Part shown: positions 1 through 10,716 of the stretch, in pieces | How the letters are laid out: every line of letters starts with the position of its first letter | Position numbering within the stretch: the first letter of the stretch is position 1 | NCBI GenBank assembly: GCA_022495995.1 | Contig: JAFEMH010005411.1 | Coordinates: 62,001-126,000, forward strand | Direction: 5' to 3' | Length of the DNA stretch: 64,000 bases | From: Adenophora triphylla var. japonica | Lineage: Eukaryota > Streptophyta > Magnoliopsida > Asterales > Campanulaceae | Notes under the pieces: model-generated | What the model saw: the letters and a program-made list of their open reading frames with translations, nothing else | Databases searched by the model: none | What the model was told of the DNA's origin: nothing | Position numbers and translations under genes: made by a program

Positions 1-871
1 TCCAGACGTTAAATTCAATCCTCAGTTGACGTTTGACGTTCAAACGCTCAATCATGTCTCCGGACATTCCAGTTACAATTCCGTCTCCCGACGTTAAAAT
101 TTCTAGTGATTTTCACCATCGTTCAACCTCCCCGGCCGCCAGTCGTAAGCCCGATCGTCCCACCTCAGCGGCCATCAAGGTAAGCCCGCACAACAATCCC
201 TCTTCGGCCATCAAGGTAAGCCCGAACGCTCATCCCCAGCAGGATTCTAGAGAAGAAACGTCGATCCTTCCGAGTTGTTAATAACGCCAGTTTAACACAA
301 CCGTTCCCATCATTGCCACCCTATCCCCAGCAGGATAAACCTGGCCGTCATCGTAAGCCCAGCATCCAAGGCACGAACGCCTTCGTCCCAGGATAAGCGT
401 ATCCTCGTCAACTCCGGTTTGAGGCGCCACACGCCCTCGTATGATCCAGCAACTCCGGTCTGAGGCGCCACACGCCCTCGTATGATCCAGCAACTCCGGT
501 CTGAGGCGCCACACGCCCTCGAAAGTATCAGCCACTCCGGTTTGAGGCGCCACACGCCCTCGAAGGTTTCAGAAGTCCCAGGTTCAGACGCCTCACAATA
601 GTCTCCATTCAGGTACAGGTACCTTGCAATGGTCTCATTCAGGTTTAGACGCCTCCCAACAGTCTCGCTCAGGTCAAGGTCCCCACGCGCGGCCCTTGCA
701 CCTACGAACTACGATCGGCTTGATTCCCTCTCGGGATACGTAGGAATCCTTTCGCTAAGGGTCCAGCCAGCTGACCGCCCAGGTCTTTCAAAGTAAGGCA
801 TCCCGATTTGAATCCTTATCTTTTTTCAAGGACCCCACTTCCTTCGAAAGAGACGTCGCTGAGGGGCTAAC
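1..871 (+). mobile_element. Tat/Ogre-type Ty3 element, 3' untranslated tail
   Basis: There is no convincing coding sequence here. The stretch has CT-rich, GTAAGCCC-containing segments, a 41-bp tandem array (409-572), and a segment around 720-770 (GATACGTAGGAATCC and an AAGGGTCCAGCC word) of the kind found just upstream of the 3' LTR in Tat/Ogre elements. A short purine tract (GAGGGGCTAAC, 861-871) precedes the putative LTR start. The ACGTTTGAC...TCAAACG hairpin word at 24-50 recurs in the LTR downstream, which ties the two together. The assignment rests on recalled family features, not on a protein domain. Confidence 0.5.
409..572 (+). repeat. Tandem array, four 41-bp units
   Basis: Four consecutive 41-bp units start at 409, 450, 491 and 532. 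Each holds ACTCCGGT(C/T)TGAGGCGCCACA followed by CGCCCTCG; the last two units diverge in their final 10 bases. The core GAGGCGCC contains the palindrome GGCGCC. Short reading frames on the minus strand here are only translations of the repeat. Confidence 0.9.
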
Positions 872-1398
872 TGTAAGTACCCAAATCCGGATCGTCAAAA
901 TCCGTTAGGAGTTAACCGGAATCCGTTAACTGGCCCGCTCCAGGTTAACCGGAACCCGTTAAGCTCTCCGTTGCCGAGCCAACGAGACGTCCCGGGACTG
1001 CCCCGAGCATCCCGACGTCCAAGCGTACTTAACACACGTCGTCGCATGTAAAAGTACGGCTTTCCCTGAAAAACGCACTTTCCGGCACTTTCCGGGGGCG
1101 TTTCGGACATTTTCGGGACTGTTATTTTAAAAAACGGACAAAACCGGGACCCGAACGCGAACTCCTACAAGGCTGGTGAGTCATGGGTCACTTGGCACGC
1201 ATGCCACCTCCCTCTAGTCACCTTTCAATCAAAAATCAAGGAAAAAAGACTAAAATACCCCTAGTATGCAGTCCAAGTCCGGCCGGACTCCTTTGCAGAC
1301 TCTCAGAAATTGCCAGCAAGTCCCTCCAATTTCCAAAGTTTCACAAAACCCCCTGGATTTCAAGCTAAGTCCGGCCGGACTCATGCTGAAATTTCACC

Positions 1399-1407
1399 TA
1401 TAAATAG
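1399..1407 (+). promoter_or_regulatory. LTR TATA box
   Basis: TATAAATAG in a CACCTATAAATAGAAGGG context, about 530 bp into the putative LTR. It has the form and position expected for the U3/R promoter of a plant LTR. There is no direct evidence of transcription. Confidence 0.5.
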
Positions 1408-1829
1408 AAGGGTTGTCAAAGCCATTGAAAAAAAACAAAAAATCACTCCCCTCCACCAAAACCTCACGGCCTAAACTGATTCTCACCCCTCCCGAGCCTC
1501 GGTTTTACCTCGTTTTGCGTGAAAACTTCATATTTCGATCAAATACGCCCCTCACCACTTCGAAACATCGTTCCAAATCACTTTTCGTATCCCGTATACA
1601 CCCCCCGAGCCAAAGGAGTCGACCCTAGCCATAGGTATAACTCCCTCTCTCTAATCTCTCGTTCCGCCTCGGTTTACGCGCCAGTCGCTACAACCGTTTC
1701 GGACGAACATCGTTGAAATGTAGACGCCTCCGTCTAACGGGGTCCGATACGTTTTAGCCCCTAGATCCTCTTCTCTTCCCGTAAGAGAAGTAATCTCGGG
1801 TTAAAACGGCGTTCCGGCCCTGTTTCGTT

Positions 1830-2120
1830 TAAATTTCTGTCATTTACAATTCCGGATCGATCGATCCGTCGATCGTCATTTAAATTTCTGTCATTTACAA
1901 TTCCGAACCGTTTGATCCGTCGAACGTCATTTACTTTTACGCAAATTTACCATTCCGAGTCGTTTGGCTCGTCGTTCGTCATTTACAACTCCGAGCCGTT
2001 TTGGCTCGTTGATCGTACTTCCCAATTCCAGATCGTTTGATTCCGTTGATATCGCACTTTAAATACTGTCATTTACAAAGTCCGACCCGTTTGGATCGTG
2101 ATAGTATTTACTTTTCAAAG
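1830..2120 (+). repeat. Hairpin-rich degenerate tandem array in LTR
   Basis: Five to six imperfect units of roughly 50-60 bp each contain (G)TCATTTAC(A)A, then TTCCG, then a short inverted pair around GATCGATCGATC or GAGTCGTTTGGCTCG. Each unit can form a small stem-loop. The units differ mainly in the stem sequence, and paired arms change together in several units (GATC/GATC, GAGCC/GGCTC). Confidence 0.7.
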
Positions 2121-2149
2121 TTCGAGTCGCAACCCAATTCGTTGATTGC

Positions 2150-2640
2150 ATATCATTTAACACGTTTTTCCCGTAAAATCGTTAACAATGTAATGCCCGG
2201 TTCAAAACCGGAGTTCGACCTTCGAACTCTCTTTCAAAATGCGCGAAATGACGTTTGGCATCCAAACGCTCATCTTCAAACTTAAAAGCCGCCATTTGAC
2301 ACTCAAAATCATTTAATACACTTTTTCCCGTAAAAATCGTTAACAATGCAATGCCCGATTCAAAACCGGAGTTCGACCTTCGAACTCTCTTTCAAAATGC
2401 GCGAAATGACGTTTGGCATCCAAACGCTCATCTTCAAACTCAAAATCCGACGTTTGACATTCAAACGCTCTTTTCTTAAAAGTCAACATTTGACACTTAA
2501 GATCAACAGTTAAAATCAGCATTCGCGCCACTTTTCCTAAAACTTCAAAACCGACGTTTGTCATTCAAACGCTCGTCTTTTCAAACAAGATCACCTAATC
2601 AACGTTTGACATTCAAACCAAGATTAAGCTTGTCATTCAA
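2150..2640 (+). repeat. LTR duplication with repeated ACGTTTG/CAAACG hairpins
   Basis: A segment of about 130-155 bp beginning near GTTAACAATG is present twice in tandem (about 2178-2285 and 2338-2445) with few differences. It is followed by further copies of the inverted word GACGTTTG(G/A)CAT(C/T)CAAACG. The same word occurs at 24-50, before the LTR. Confidence 0.75.
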
Positions 2641-2931
2641 GCCCCCATTTCAAAAATGCAAACACACACACGCACACGTTTTCGAGAAAGGTAGAAAGAC
2701 TCGTCATACGAGGCGTTTCGGGTGATCTCGTAATACTCTTCCCGAAACGTAACATGACCTCCGAACCTAACAATCTTTGGTACCCAAAAAAGCTTTTTAC
2801 TCGTTTTTGCTACCAATAAAAATGACCCCCCGTTTTCAAAGCTTTTTCCTAAGTTTTTTCTACCAATAAAAACGACACCATTTTCACTAAAGCTGTTTCT
2901 CAACGTTTGGGCTCAAAATACAAAAATCGCG

Positions 2932-2941
2932 TGGCGACTCC
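2932..2941 (+). other. Putative primer-binding site (tRNA-Arg type)
   Basis: TGGCGACTCC directly follows an AAAATCGCG spacer after the LTR end. It matches the beginning of the primer site used by Ogre/Tat elements, but the match breaks after ten bases. The following 150 bp (to about 3120) are GC-rich leader-like sequence with no gene. Confidence 0.4.
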
Positions 2942-3120
2942 TCTTTCTTCTCGAAAAGCGAGGTCTCAGACACCAACCCTCCGCGAAAGACAACCGCGTT
3001 TCGCGCCCGCGCGAAATCCCCGAGTAATTTCAGCGATATTCATTACTTCTTCGGCATTGCAGATTCTCGAACCAAGGGCAACTTATTTCTTTCGCAGCAT
3101 AAGTACGCTACCAAGATAGT

Positions 3121-3896
3121 TGATTGAGCTGGAATGGCCTCGTGTAAACCCGCTCTTACTCCTGTAGATACAAAGCAAAAACAGTCCGCAATAGCTAGCC
3201 CTCTATTTGCTGATCCATCGTTGTAAAGTAGTCTTGCCGGTGCTCTCCAATACTTGACTTTTACTCACCCCGACATCACATACACAGTTCAACAAATATG
3301 TTTATTCATGCATGCTCCGAGAGTGGAACATATGCTTGCTTTGAAGCGGATAATTCGGTATGTACAGGGGACTCTTCGTCTTGGTTTACACCTTTATCCG
3401 TCAGCCACTACTTCCCTTATATCCTATACAGATGTCGATTGGGCAGGGTGCCCGGACACGCGTCGTTCTACGACTGGATATTGTGTATTTTTTGGTGATA
3501 ACCTCATATCATGGTCTGCCAAAGGCCAAGCTATGATCTCTCGTTCTAGTGGCGAGGCTGAATACTAATGTCATTTCGGAATCATGTTGGTTATGCAATT
3601 TTCTATTGGAACTTCGTTGTCCTCTACATCATGCTACTATGGTTTACTGCGACAACGTAAGTGCTATACACTTATCAGGGAATCCGGTGCAGCACCAACG
3701 CACTAAACACATCGATATCGATATTCATTTTGTCCGTGAAAAAGTTGCTCGAGGGGATGTTCGTGTTCTTCATGTTCCATCAAGACATCAGATCGCAGAT
3801 ATTTTCAAGAAAGGACTGCTATTAATTTTATTTGAAGATTTTCGGGACAGTCTCGGTGTTCGTTTACCTCCCGCTTCGACTGCGGGGGAGTGTTAG
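3121..3896 (+). pseudogene. Copia pol fragment: end of RT and RNase H
   Basis: Two overlapping frames (3254-3568 and 3549-3896) together encode the C-terminal end of a Ty1/Copia polyprotein. The sequence shows the RT tail (LQYLTFTHPDITYTVQQIC), the connection region, an RNase H segment (DVDWAGCPDTRRSTTGYCVF, then ISWSAKGQ and SSGEAEY) and the family C-terminus (YCDN, NPVQHQRTKHIDIDIHFVRE, ADIFKKGL). A frameshift/stop lies at about 3565 right after SSGEAEY, and in-frame stops lie upstream of 3240. The motif order and short tail suggest the Ale/Retrofit lineage. Everything upstream of the RT C-terminus is missing, and the fragment abuts Tat/Ogre sequence, so it is a 5'-truncated remnant. Confidence 0.85.
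3882..3890 (+). other. Copia polypurine tract
   Basis: GCGGGGGAG lies immediately before the TGTTAGAATA LTR start and overlaps the last codons of the Copia ORF, as is usual for this lineage. Confidence 0.75.
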
Positions 3897-4089
3897 AATA
3901 TTATTTCATAATATTCGGTATATATTAGTTGTTTGTATAGATTATTCAATTTGTTAGGCTAATTATCTCATTCCTTGTATAGTTCCTAGAATAGTGGATC
4001 GTGATTAGGATTGACTAGTTGACATTATATTGTAGCTCTATTTAATCTCTTGGAGATATTGAGAAAGGCACGGAAACTAATTCTTTCAA
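3891..4089 (+). mobile_element. Copia 3' LTR (short)
   Basis: It starts with TGTTAGAATATT directly after the polypurine tract. It is AT-rich and plausibly ends near ...CTAATTCTTTCA at about 4089. The size (about 200 bp) fits an Ale-type element. The 3' edge is estimated because no partner LTR exists in the window. Confidence 0.6.
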
Positions 4090-4728
4090 GGCATGCATGA
4101 CACTAAGGAGATTTTAAAAAGAAAATTAATGTCATAATTGATTTCAAGATACATTTGTGAGGGTTCCAATGAAAAACATTCTCAATAGATTCTTCAGGCA
4201 TAGTAGCAAGATCTATAAAAATGTTCAACGTAATGAATAGGTCACATAACAAACTTACTTGTAAGATCAAGTCCTTTGGAAGCAAATAATCTGGCATTTC
4301 ATCGTCCATCAAGAATTTCAAGGTTGGAGGAACTTATAAAACAATGTAAGAGCTAGAGCAGTAATCGATAAAACTGGTAGAAAAAAGGGTATTGGAGAAG
4401 GTTAGCAAGTTATTACAACATTGATACCATATTCAATAGCTTATTATGTGTTTTTACAAATATCAGGTAAAAAAGAATCTATATTTTTTATAAGTAATAA
4501 AGAGGCTTTGTTGTTTTTGTATAAGAAAAAAAGTATATTAGATTAAAGAAGAGAATGTACAAGAGAAGGACAAGGTGTCCATCAAAATACATAAATATAA
4601 TGAAAAACGGACAAAGCTACAATTGCAGCCGCCGCCCGAACTCGCTTCAAATTAGAAATAGATAATCCCCGACAAGGTCGACATAATGTATTACTAGACG
4701 CCACCTCCTCTAAAAGCTAAGCTCTAAT
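4090..4728. other. Unassigned AT-rich stretch, possible exon scrap
   Basis: No gene is recognised. On the minus strand, 4321 to about 4259 reads an open segment ending in ...LPKDLILQ followed by a good splice donor (AAG|GTAAGT), and a second open stretch lies at 4103-4200. These could be fragments of a host exon pair, but I cannot identify the protein. The part after about 4500 has short direct repeats and no coding signal. This stretch is not present next to the second copy of the large repeat. Confidence 0.35.
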
Positions 4729-7074
4729 GTACCGACTACCGAGACAAATAATCTTAGCTCTTCCATGTTTGTGTAAAGACTCAAACTCCTTGAACATGAA
4801 ATTTGTAGAACTTACATATTTACTTCTATAGTACAATAGCTCTTATGAGGAGTCAATCTACTTTTTGTAAATAGCATAGTTGACCACGAAACGCCAAAAC
4901 CTCAAACATTGTCTTGAAAATCATATTTGCACTTTAGCTCAAACAATAAAAATAACAGATGCACCTTCGTGATTTCATGACATTCTTCCACTTAAATGAG
5001 ATTCATAAACTTAGAGATGCAACATGAGATAGATTCATAGTGCTAAACATGCAAGAAGACAACTCTAGCCAAAAGTTTATATTCTGTTCAACTCACCATG
5101 AACAATTGAAAACACACAAAAGAAACTTAGAAATCGAAGTGATTTGATGCTAAAATTGAAATGGGTTTGATGCAAAAATTGAGAGCCAGCCACTCTATCT
5201 TCTCAACCTTCTAGGCTTTCGAGACAATCAAATTATTTCTTTCTCACTATTTCTTGTTTTCTAAAAAATGTTCCTACTATCTTTATGCAAATCTACAGAT
5301 AGCTGTATGGATCGCCTTTGATAGGTTTGCCTTCGAACAAATAAAGTTGCTCCATTGTGGTATAGAGCACCATAGTTTCAAACTACGCAAAAGCTTGAAA
5401 CTTGTGAGCTCTACACGCCTGCAGTTAGCATGAGTTGATTTTCTAATGACTTTAAAAGTCACTTTTCTAATCACTTTACTAAATCAATAAGGTTTTAAAG
5501 TCACTTTTCTAACGGATTTGTTAAATTCAATCATAATTAAAACTGTTTATAAAATAATTTATTCAATTATACGAAAATCTGAATCAGAAAGGGATGGGAG
5601 TAATACTACTTAAAATGTTTTAGTGGGAACAAATAGTGTGAATAAAGATACGATTTTCAGCATGAATGTCTGCCCTGAGCTTTTGATCGTTTTTGTAGAG
5701 GAAAAAAAATACCAACATGAATTAATGGTCATTCTGAATGCAAAAACTTAAATCTTTTATAAGTATACAAAAGCACTTGCTGAAGTGCATAACCCTGGTT
5801 ATCAATTTCGAATGTTAAAAGAAAATGTTTTCAAGTAAAAATAACATAAAAATGGAGAAAATAGGCATCAATAGCCAATACACATTCAAATATGGGGCAA
5901 GCATAAAAGTATGTTTCATTAAGGCATTTTGACAAACAGTTTACATTCAACATTAGAAGGAGAGATTTTTGCTGCTTTCTCCCTTGATTTTGATTAACAT
6001 AGCACTAATTTGACAAAGCAAAACTATGAAGAATGATTTTTTTTTTCACACAAGATAAATTATACCGGGTGTAATGAAACCGGAGAATGAAAAGAGAACC
6101 TGTTCGACTGCGATTGCGGAGAAGAGGGTGTGTTCAGAGTAAAGTTGGTACAAAGTTGAAGGATTCCATAACATTTATTTTACGATAATTTAACTCAATT
6201 TGAAGCTTCTGACGTCCAAATCTTAAATAAAAAATATTTAGATATCAGTATTTTCCACTTAGTGCAGTAGCACAGAACCCCCAACACCTCAAATAAAAAA
6301 AAAATCAGATTTTTGCTAATTCAAATTGAGTTCTAAAGGGGATAGATATTACCCGAATTGCACAAATGGAGTGCGGACATGCAATTGTGGAGAAACAACA
6401 TTAAACATTGAATATGCTCACTAACCTTACTGAACGATTGATAAAGTCGGAGATAACTCCCTAATGTCCTCGCTACACACTGTCGGTTCAATTGATCGGA
6501 GAGAAAGTCCGATGATTGGAGTTGGTATAGTCTCTGAGAAGGAAATTCATTGATTACCTCCCATTAGTTCCTATTTGGAATTTGATTTTAAGCCCTAGAA
6601 TCGTTCTTCGCCCTTCAACTTTTGAAATCTGTCTCGACCGCTTTTGGAGGGATTAGAGAGAACGGCGACGACCATAAAAGAAGAGGGGGGGAGGCAACAA
6701 CCATGGCAGAAGAGAGAGGGGAGGCGACATGCGACGTTTGTAGTAGAGGTAAGGGATGTTTTGGGGAAGAGGGGCTTTTGAATTTTTTGTAGTGACGAAG
6801 AGGGGGTAGAGGGGGTAGAGAGAGAGTTTGAGAAGAAGAGTGTTCGGAATATGAAAGGGCTCCGGCTTATTAATTAGGTACGCTATGAGAAGGGGCAGTT
6901 TGGGAATACGGAAAATAATGAGTTTTTGTTTAGGCGGGAAAATGGTGCTTGCATTTGTGCTATTTTATAGTTATAGATCACAGTAGCTCTGGTTCAAAAA
7001 GAGCGATCCTTCCCGAGGCCCGCTTGAATCACTTAATTCTTCCCAAACGCAATCAACATGCGTCAAAGCGTGTT

Positions 7075-7082
7075 GGTCCAAA
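7075..7082 (+). repeat. 8-bp target-site duplication of hAT element
   Basis: GGTCCAAA, repeated exactly at 7858-7865 on the other side of the element. Confidence 0.9.
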
Positions 7083-7857
7083 CAGGGCCGGCTCAATTGA
7101 TACGGAGGCCTAAAGCGAACTCTAAAATGAGGCCTTTCTAAAATAAATAAAAATTTATTATTAAAATTATTATATTTTTATTTTAAGTTTATCTTTCGTG
7201 CTTTTTTGAGATGCAAAATCATTTATTAAATTACTGTAATCGATTTCAAACTTTGTTGTTGACATTTCTATAAGATAAAATAAAAAAAGCAATGTATTTT
7301 CACAAAATTAAAATAAATGACTATAAATCAAATTATCAAATCAAGGCAATAAGACATAATACTAAGAAAAAAGTAGTTAGAACAAATAAACTTGGTCGCG
7401 GTATCGGTCGCGGCCTCGCAAGGCAAAGCCCAATATTGCCAATTCGTTTACTCGATCGGTCGATCCTCCGCTTTGTTCACAAATCGCAAATCGTAATTGT
7501 CAATGTCAATTTGAGAAAAATAGAGGATTGAAATCAAGAAGGAAAGAACTGAAGAAGATTGTCTTGGAATGAGATGGATTATAAATATAGCTATTAAGTA
7601 TTAAGTGAAAAAGAATAACCGTTTAACTTTGTTTTAGGAAATTAAAGAGTCGGACTCGGACAGGCTGTGAAGCCGGTAATTTGCAAGCTTTAACTCTTTG
7701 TTTCTTTCAAGGTAGTAATAGAATAATAGATAGATAGGACAATTAAAAAAATTAAAAACATACTACTACTACTAACAGTCTAACAAAAAATGGAGGCCTA
7801 TATTTTGGTGAGGCCTAAAGCCCTAGGTTCCTCAACTTCACCCTTGGGCCGGCCCTG
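7083..7857 (+). mobile_element. Non-autonomous hAT element, 775 bp
   Basis: Terminal inverted repeats CAGGGCCGGCTCAA and TTGGGCCGGCCCTG (13 of 14 positions match) are flanked by a perfect 8-bp target duplication GGTCCAAA (7075-7082 and 7858-7865). There is no transposase. The 79-codon frame inside (7292-7531) resembles no known domain. The 8-bp duplication and CAGGGCCGG termini are typical of the hAT superfamily. Confidence 0.9.
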
Positions 7858-8637
7858 GGTCCAAATGGGTTTTCTTCTACTACCATTGATTCTTCCTGCA
7901 CTCCATCCTGTCAACACAAAATAAGAAGAAAAAAACCATTGAAAGGCATTAAAATTTTAATTTTTTAAACATTCATTTTGGAATGAAGGGAGTAATGATT
8001 TATGTTCATTTTAGCAAAGCAGAACAGTAACAATTTTAATGGTTAGTCTAATATCTAGTCTAAGATTGACCATGCTATGCTCTGCTCGGCTCGATTAAAG
8101 GCCTAATGAAGAACTTATCAATCAAGAACCCTAATTTAAATGATCAATTTCATATAATTTGGTTAATGGATATCCAATTTATTTATCACCCGAAAAAGTT
8201 AATAAATCAGAACCCGTTTGTAGAAATAAATACTCCGTAGATCGGGTCCCCAATTAGTATGTCATCAAACGAGACAATAAACCATTTATTTTATCACCAA
8301 AAAAGAAAAATTATCAGATTCCCAATCCCCAGATCTAAGCAAGAATCCTAGAGGTTTCTTTAAATAGAGTTTCAATCAGGGTGGCATGACATCAAAGCTT
8401 ATACCAGAGTCGAAGAGGATGACAAAACTGGAGCACATCTGAATTACAATAGGAAGTTGCTGCTTGAATCCAGCATACCTGTTATAGCCATGTAAGTATA
8501 AATAATACACATACAAGAAATAGGCATCATAATTACATGTCTTAGGTTTTACTAAAGAAAAAAGAAAACATCGAGTTTCATGGGACAAAAACCGGGCGAA
8601 TCCATCACCATTTCGCTTGCAACAAATATGCTATCAT

Positions 8638-9015
8638 TAGGGATGGCCAAACCGGACCGGAATCGGAAAATCGGACCGAAACCGGCCCGGAAAAGCCCGA
8701 AACCGTCATGAACCGGTGAGAAAACCGGAACCGGGGTAACCGAAACCGGTTTGGAGGCGGGCCGGTTAAGGTTCACCAAATTGGTGAACCGGACCGGAAA
8801 AAGCCCGGAACCGGACGAAAATTTGTTGTTTTTAAATAGAACCGGCCCGGAACCGGACCGGAAAAGCCCGGAACCGGACCAAAACCGTGAGAAAACCGTA
8901 ACCGGATAACCGGAACCGTGAGAAAAGCGGGCCGGTTAAGGTTCACCTCCTCGCCGAACCGGAACCGGCGGTTCAAGGCCCGGAACCGGAACCGGACCGG
9001 ATTTGGTCATCCCTA
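8638..9015 (+). mobile_element. CCGG-rich hAT MITE, 378 bp
   Basis: The ends TAGGGATGGCCAAA and TTTGGTCATCCCTA form an inverted repeat with one mismatch and are bounded by the 8-bp duplication GCTATCAT (8630-8637, 9016-9023). The second copy of the large repeat has a single uninterrupted GCTATCAT at the same place (about 63401-63408), so this is a confirmed insertion. The interior is built from short ACCGG(A)CCGGAA words with many CCGG sites. Apparent minus-strand frames across it are repeat translations. Confidence 0.95.
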
Positions 9016-9124
9016 GCTATCATGCTCATACTATTTGGTTTACCACGCTATGCAGGACCCTTCTCGATTTATCTTGAATACGAGTGTCCGATATGGGGAA
9101 CGACCGGGTAAACTAAAGAACAAA

Positions 9125-10395
9125 GGGGCCGTTTGGTTCGGTAGAAAAAAAGTGAAGGAATGGAATGATCAATGAAATTGAATTCATGAAGGAATTGGAA
9201 TGGGAAAAAAATGGTCAAACCCCTCCGTTTGGTTGGTACGGAATGGAATGAAATTGTCATTCAATTCCTTAGTAAATCATTTTTGGTTTGAAATACAAAT
9301 TATAGGAATTGAATGAAAGCATATAAAATGTCCAATTTACCCTTTTTTAAAATATTTTTTTTGGGGGTGGGGTGGGTGGGGTAGGTAAGGGGTATGCAAA
9401 ATGAGTAAAAAATATTTTTTCCTGGAGGGGTGGGGGTAGGGCAGGGGCTGGATGGGGGGGGGTAGGCAGGGGTCTTTTTAAAAAAAAATTTGGGGGGTTG
9501 AGGGTAGGCAGGGTCTTTTAAAAAAATTTGTGGGGGGTGGAGGGGAAGGGCGGGGCTGAATGGAGGGGGTGGCGGGGATCTTTTAAAAAAAAATTCGTGG
9601 GGGGTGGGGGAGGGGGTGGGGGGTAGGGCGGGGGTTGGATGGGGGGGGTAGGCGGTGGTCTTTTAAATTTTTTTTTTTGTGGGGGTGGGGGGTAGGGCGG
9701 GGTTGGATGGGGGTGGGTGGGGGTAGGCGGGGTCTTTAAAAAAAATTCGTGGGGGGTGGGGGGTAGGCGGGGCCGGATGGGAGGGGGGTAGGCATGGGTC
9801 TTTTTTAACAAAAATTCATGGGGGTGGGAAGTAGGGAAGGGGCTGGATTGGGGGGTAGGCGGTGGTCTTTTAATTTTTTTTTTGTGGGGGTGGGGGGTAG
9901 GGCAGGGGATGAATGGGGGGTAGGCGGGGGTCTTTAAATTTTTTTTTCGTGGGGGTGGGAGGGGGGGTAGGGCAGGGGCTGGATGGGGGGAGAGGATAGG
10001 CAGGGGTCTTTTAATTTATTTTTTTTTCGTGGGGGTGGGGGGGTAGGACAGGGGCTGGATGGGGGGGGGGTAGGCAGGGGTCTTTAAAAAAAAATTCGTG
10101 GGGGTGGGGTGGGGTGGGGTAGGGCAGGGGCTGGGTGGGGGTGGATAGGGGTAGTGGTAGTGGTGGTTTGGGTTTGGGGGTATTTTGGTCAAATTTCTTT
10201 TTTTTGAATTTCATTGCGAAAGGAATTGGCCATTCCTCCCATATATGGAGGGAATGGCAAATTCCTTTCATGGATGGAATTGGCCATTCCAACGGTATGA
10301 AAATTTTAAAAAATCTTCAACCAAATATGCCAAAGAATTTGGGGGAATGGAATTGGGCATTCCATTCCCCCACTTTACACCAACCAAACGCCCTC
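9125..10395 (+). mobile_element. TIR element with expanded G-rich core
   Basis: The left end GGGGCCGTTTGGTTC and the right end CCAACCAAACGCCCTC are imperfect inverted repeats. Subterminal GGAATGGAAT(G/T) and GGAATTG words occur on both sides in inverted order (9157-9260 and 10200-10375). No transposase is present. CAAAG flanks both sides (9121-9125 and 10395-10399), overlapping the ends, so the target-site length and hence the superfamily are uncertain (hAT or PIF/Harbinger are possible). The core is a G-rich tandem array. Confidence 0.65.
9350..10145 (+). repeat. G-rich minisatellite, about ten irregular units
   Basis: Irregular units of roughly 65-90 bp have the plan GGGGGTGGGG(G)GTAGG(GC)GGGG, then CTGGATGGGGG, GTAGGCGGGGTC, then TTTTAAAAAAA(TT)CGTG. 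Nearly every unit has several runs of four or more G. Long proline-rich frames on the other strand (9518-9811, 10011-10292) are translations of the array, not genes. Confidence 0.9.
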
Positions 10396-10425
10396 AAAGA
10401 GTCTGAGCATCACATTAAATATATA

Positions 10426-10700
10426 CTTCCTCCGTCCCCAACCTAAGTGCACACTTTTCATTTTGGGTGTCCCAAACCTACGTGCACATTTTCTAAAATG
10501 GAAAGAAATCTTTACTATTCCCTCCACTCATTCTCTCTCCTACATTATTTTAATACTCACAACACCATTATAATTTACTATTCCCTCCACTTATTCTCTC
10601 TCCTATTTTATTTTCACACTCACAACACTTTCAATATAATATTCTCTCCTTAATTTACGTGAAAAGTCAAAGTGTGCATCTAGATTGGGGACGGAGGGAG
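10426..10700 (+). mobile_element. Stowaway MITE, 275 bp
   Basis: The ends CTTCCTCCGTCCCCAAC and GATTGGGGACGGAGGGAG are inverted repeats with the classic Stowaway CTCCCTCCGTCCC core. A TA dinucleotide flanks both sides (10424-10425, 10701-10702), as expected for Tc1/mariner insertion. It has an internal partial repeat (CTATTCCCTCCACT(C/T)ATTC twice) and no coding capacity. Confidence 0.93.
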
Positions 10701-10716
10701 TATATTCGTGTGTGTG

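Larger units (their letters stand above)
872..2922 (+). mobile_element. Long LTR of a Tat/Ogre-type Ty3 element
   Basis: The putative LTR starts TGTAAGTACC right after a purine tract and ends near ...AAAATACA, about 2.05 kb long, with TG...CA termini. A TATAAATAG box lies at 1399. Ten bases after the end comes TGGCGACTCC, the first part of the tRNA-Arg-type primer site of Ogre-like elements. The interior has hairpin-rich arrays (about 1830-2120 and 2150-2640). The boundaries are inferred because no second LTR is present for alignment. Confidence 0.5.
4729..10395 (+). repeat. Large direct repeat, copy 1
   Basis: From GTACCG at 4729 onward the sequence is nearly identical to 59541-64000. The offset is about 54.8 kb, with mostly single-base changes, small indels and two larger differences explained by the hAT MITE at 8638-9015 and a 36-bp deletion in copy 2. 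Short frames at 5283-5474 and 7292-7531 recur in copy 2 only because the DNA is duplicated. The repeat carries a hAT element (7083-7857) and a G-rich TIR element (from 9125). It has no recognisable protein-coding gene of its own. Copy 2 runs off the window, so the true right edge of the homology is unknown. Confidence 0.85.

Noticed and set aside
409..572. CRISPR-like regular array
   Set aside because: Units are contiguous 41-bp repeats with no unique spacers, in plant DNA; it is a minisatellite.
6785..6800. TTTTTTGTAGTG as a CACTA terminus (also about 61590)
   Set aside because: No partner terminus, subterminal repeats or 3-bp duplication nearby; probably chance in an AT-rich tract.
9518..10292. 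Proline-rich minus-strand ORFs of 93-97 codons
   Set aside because: They are translations of the G-rich minisatellite; composition follows the repeat and they fail at array irregularities.
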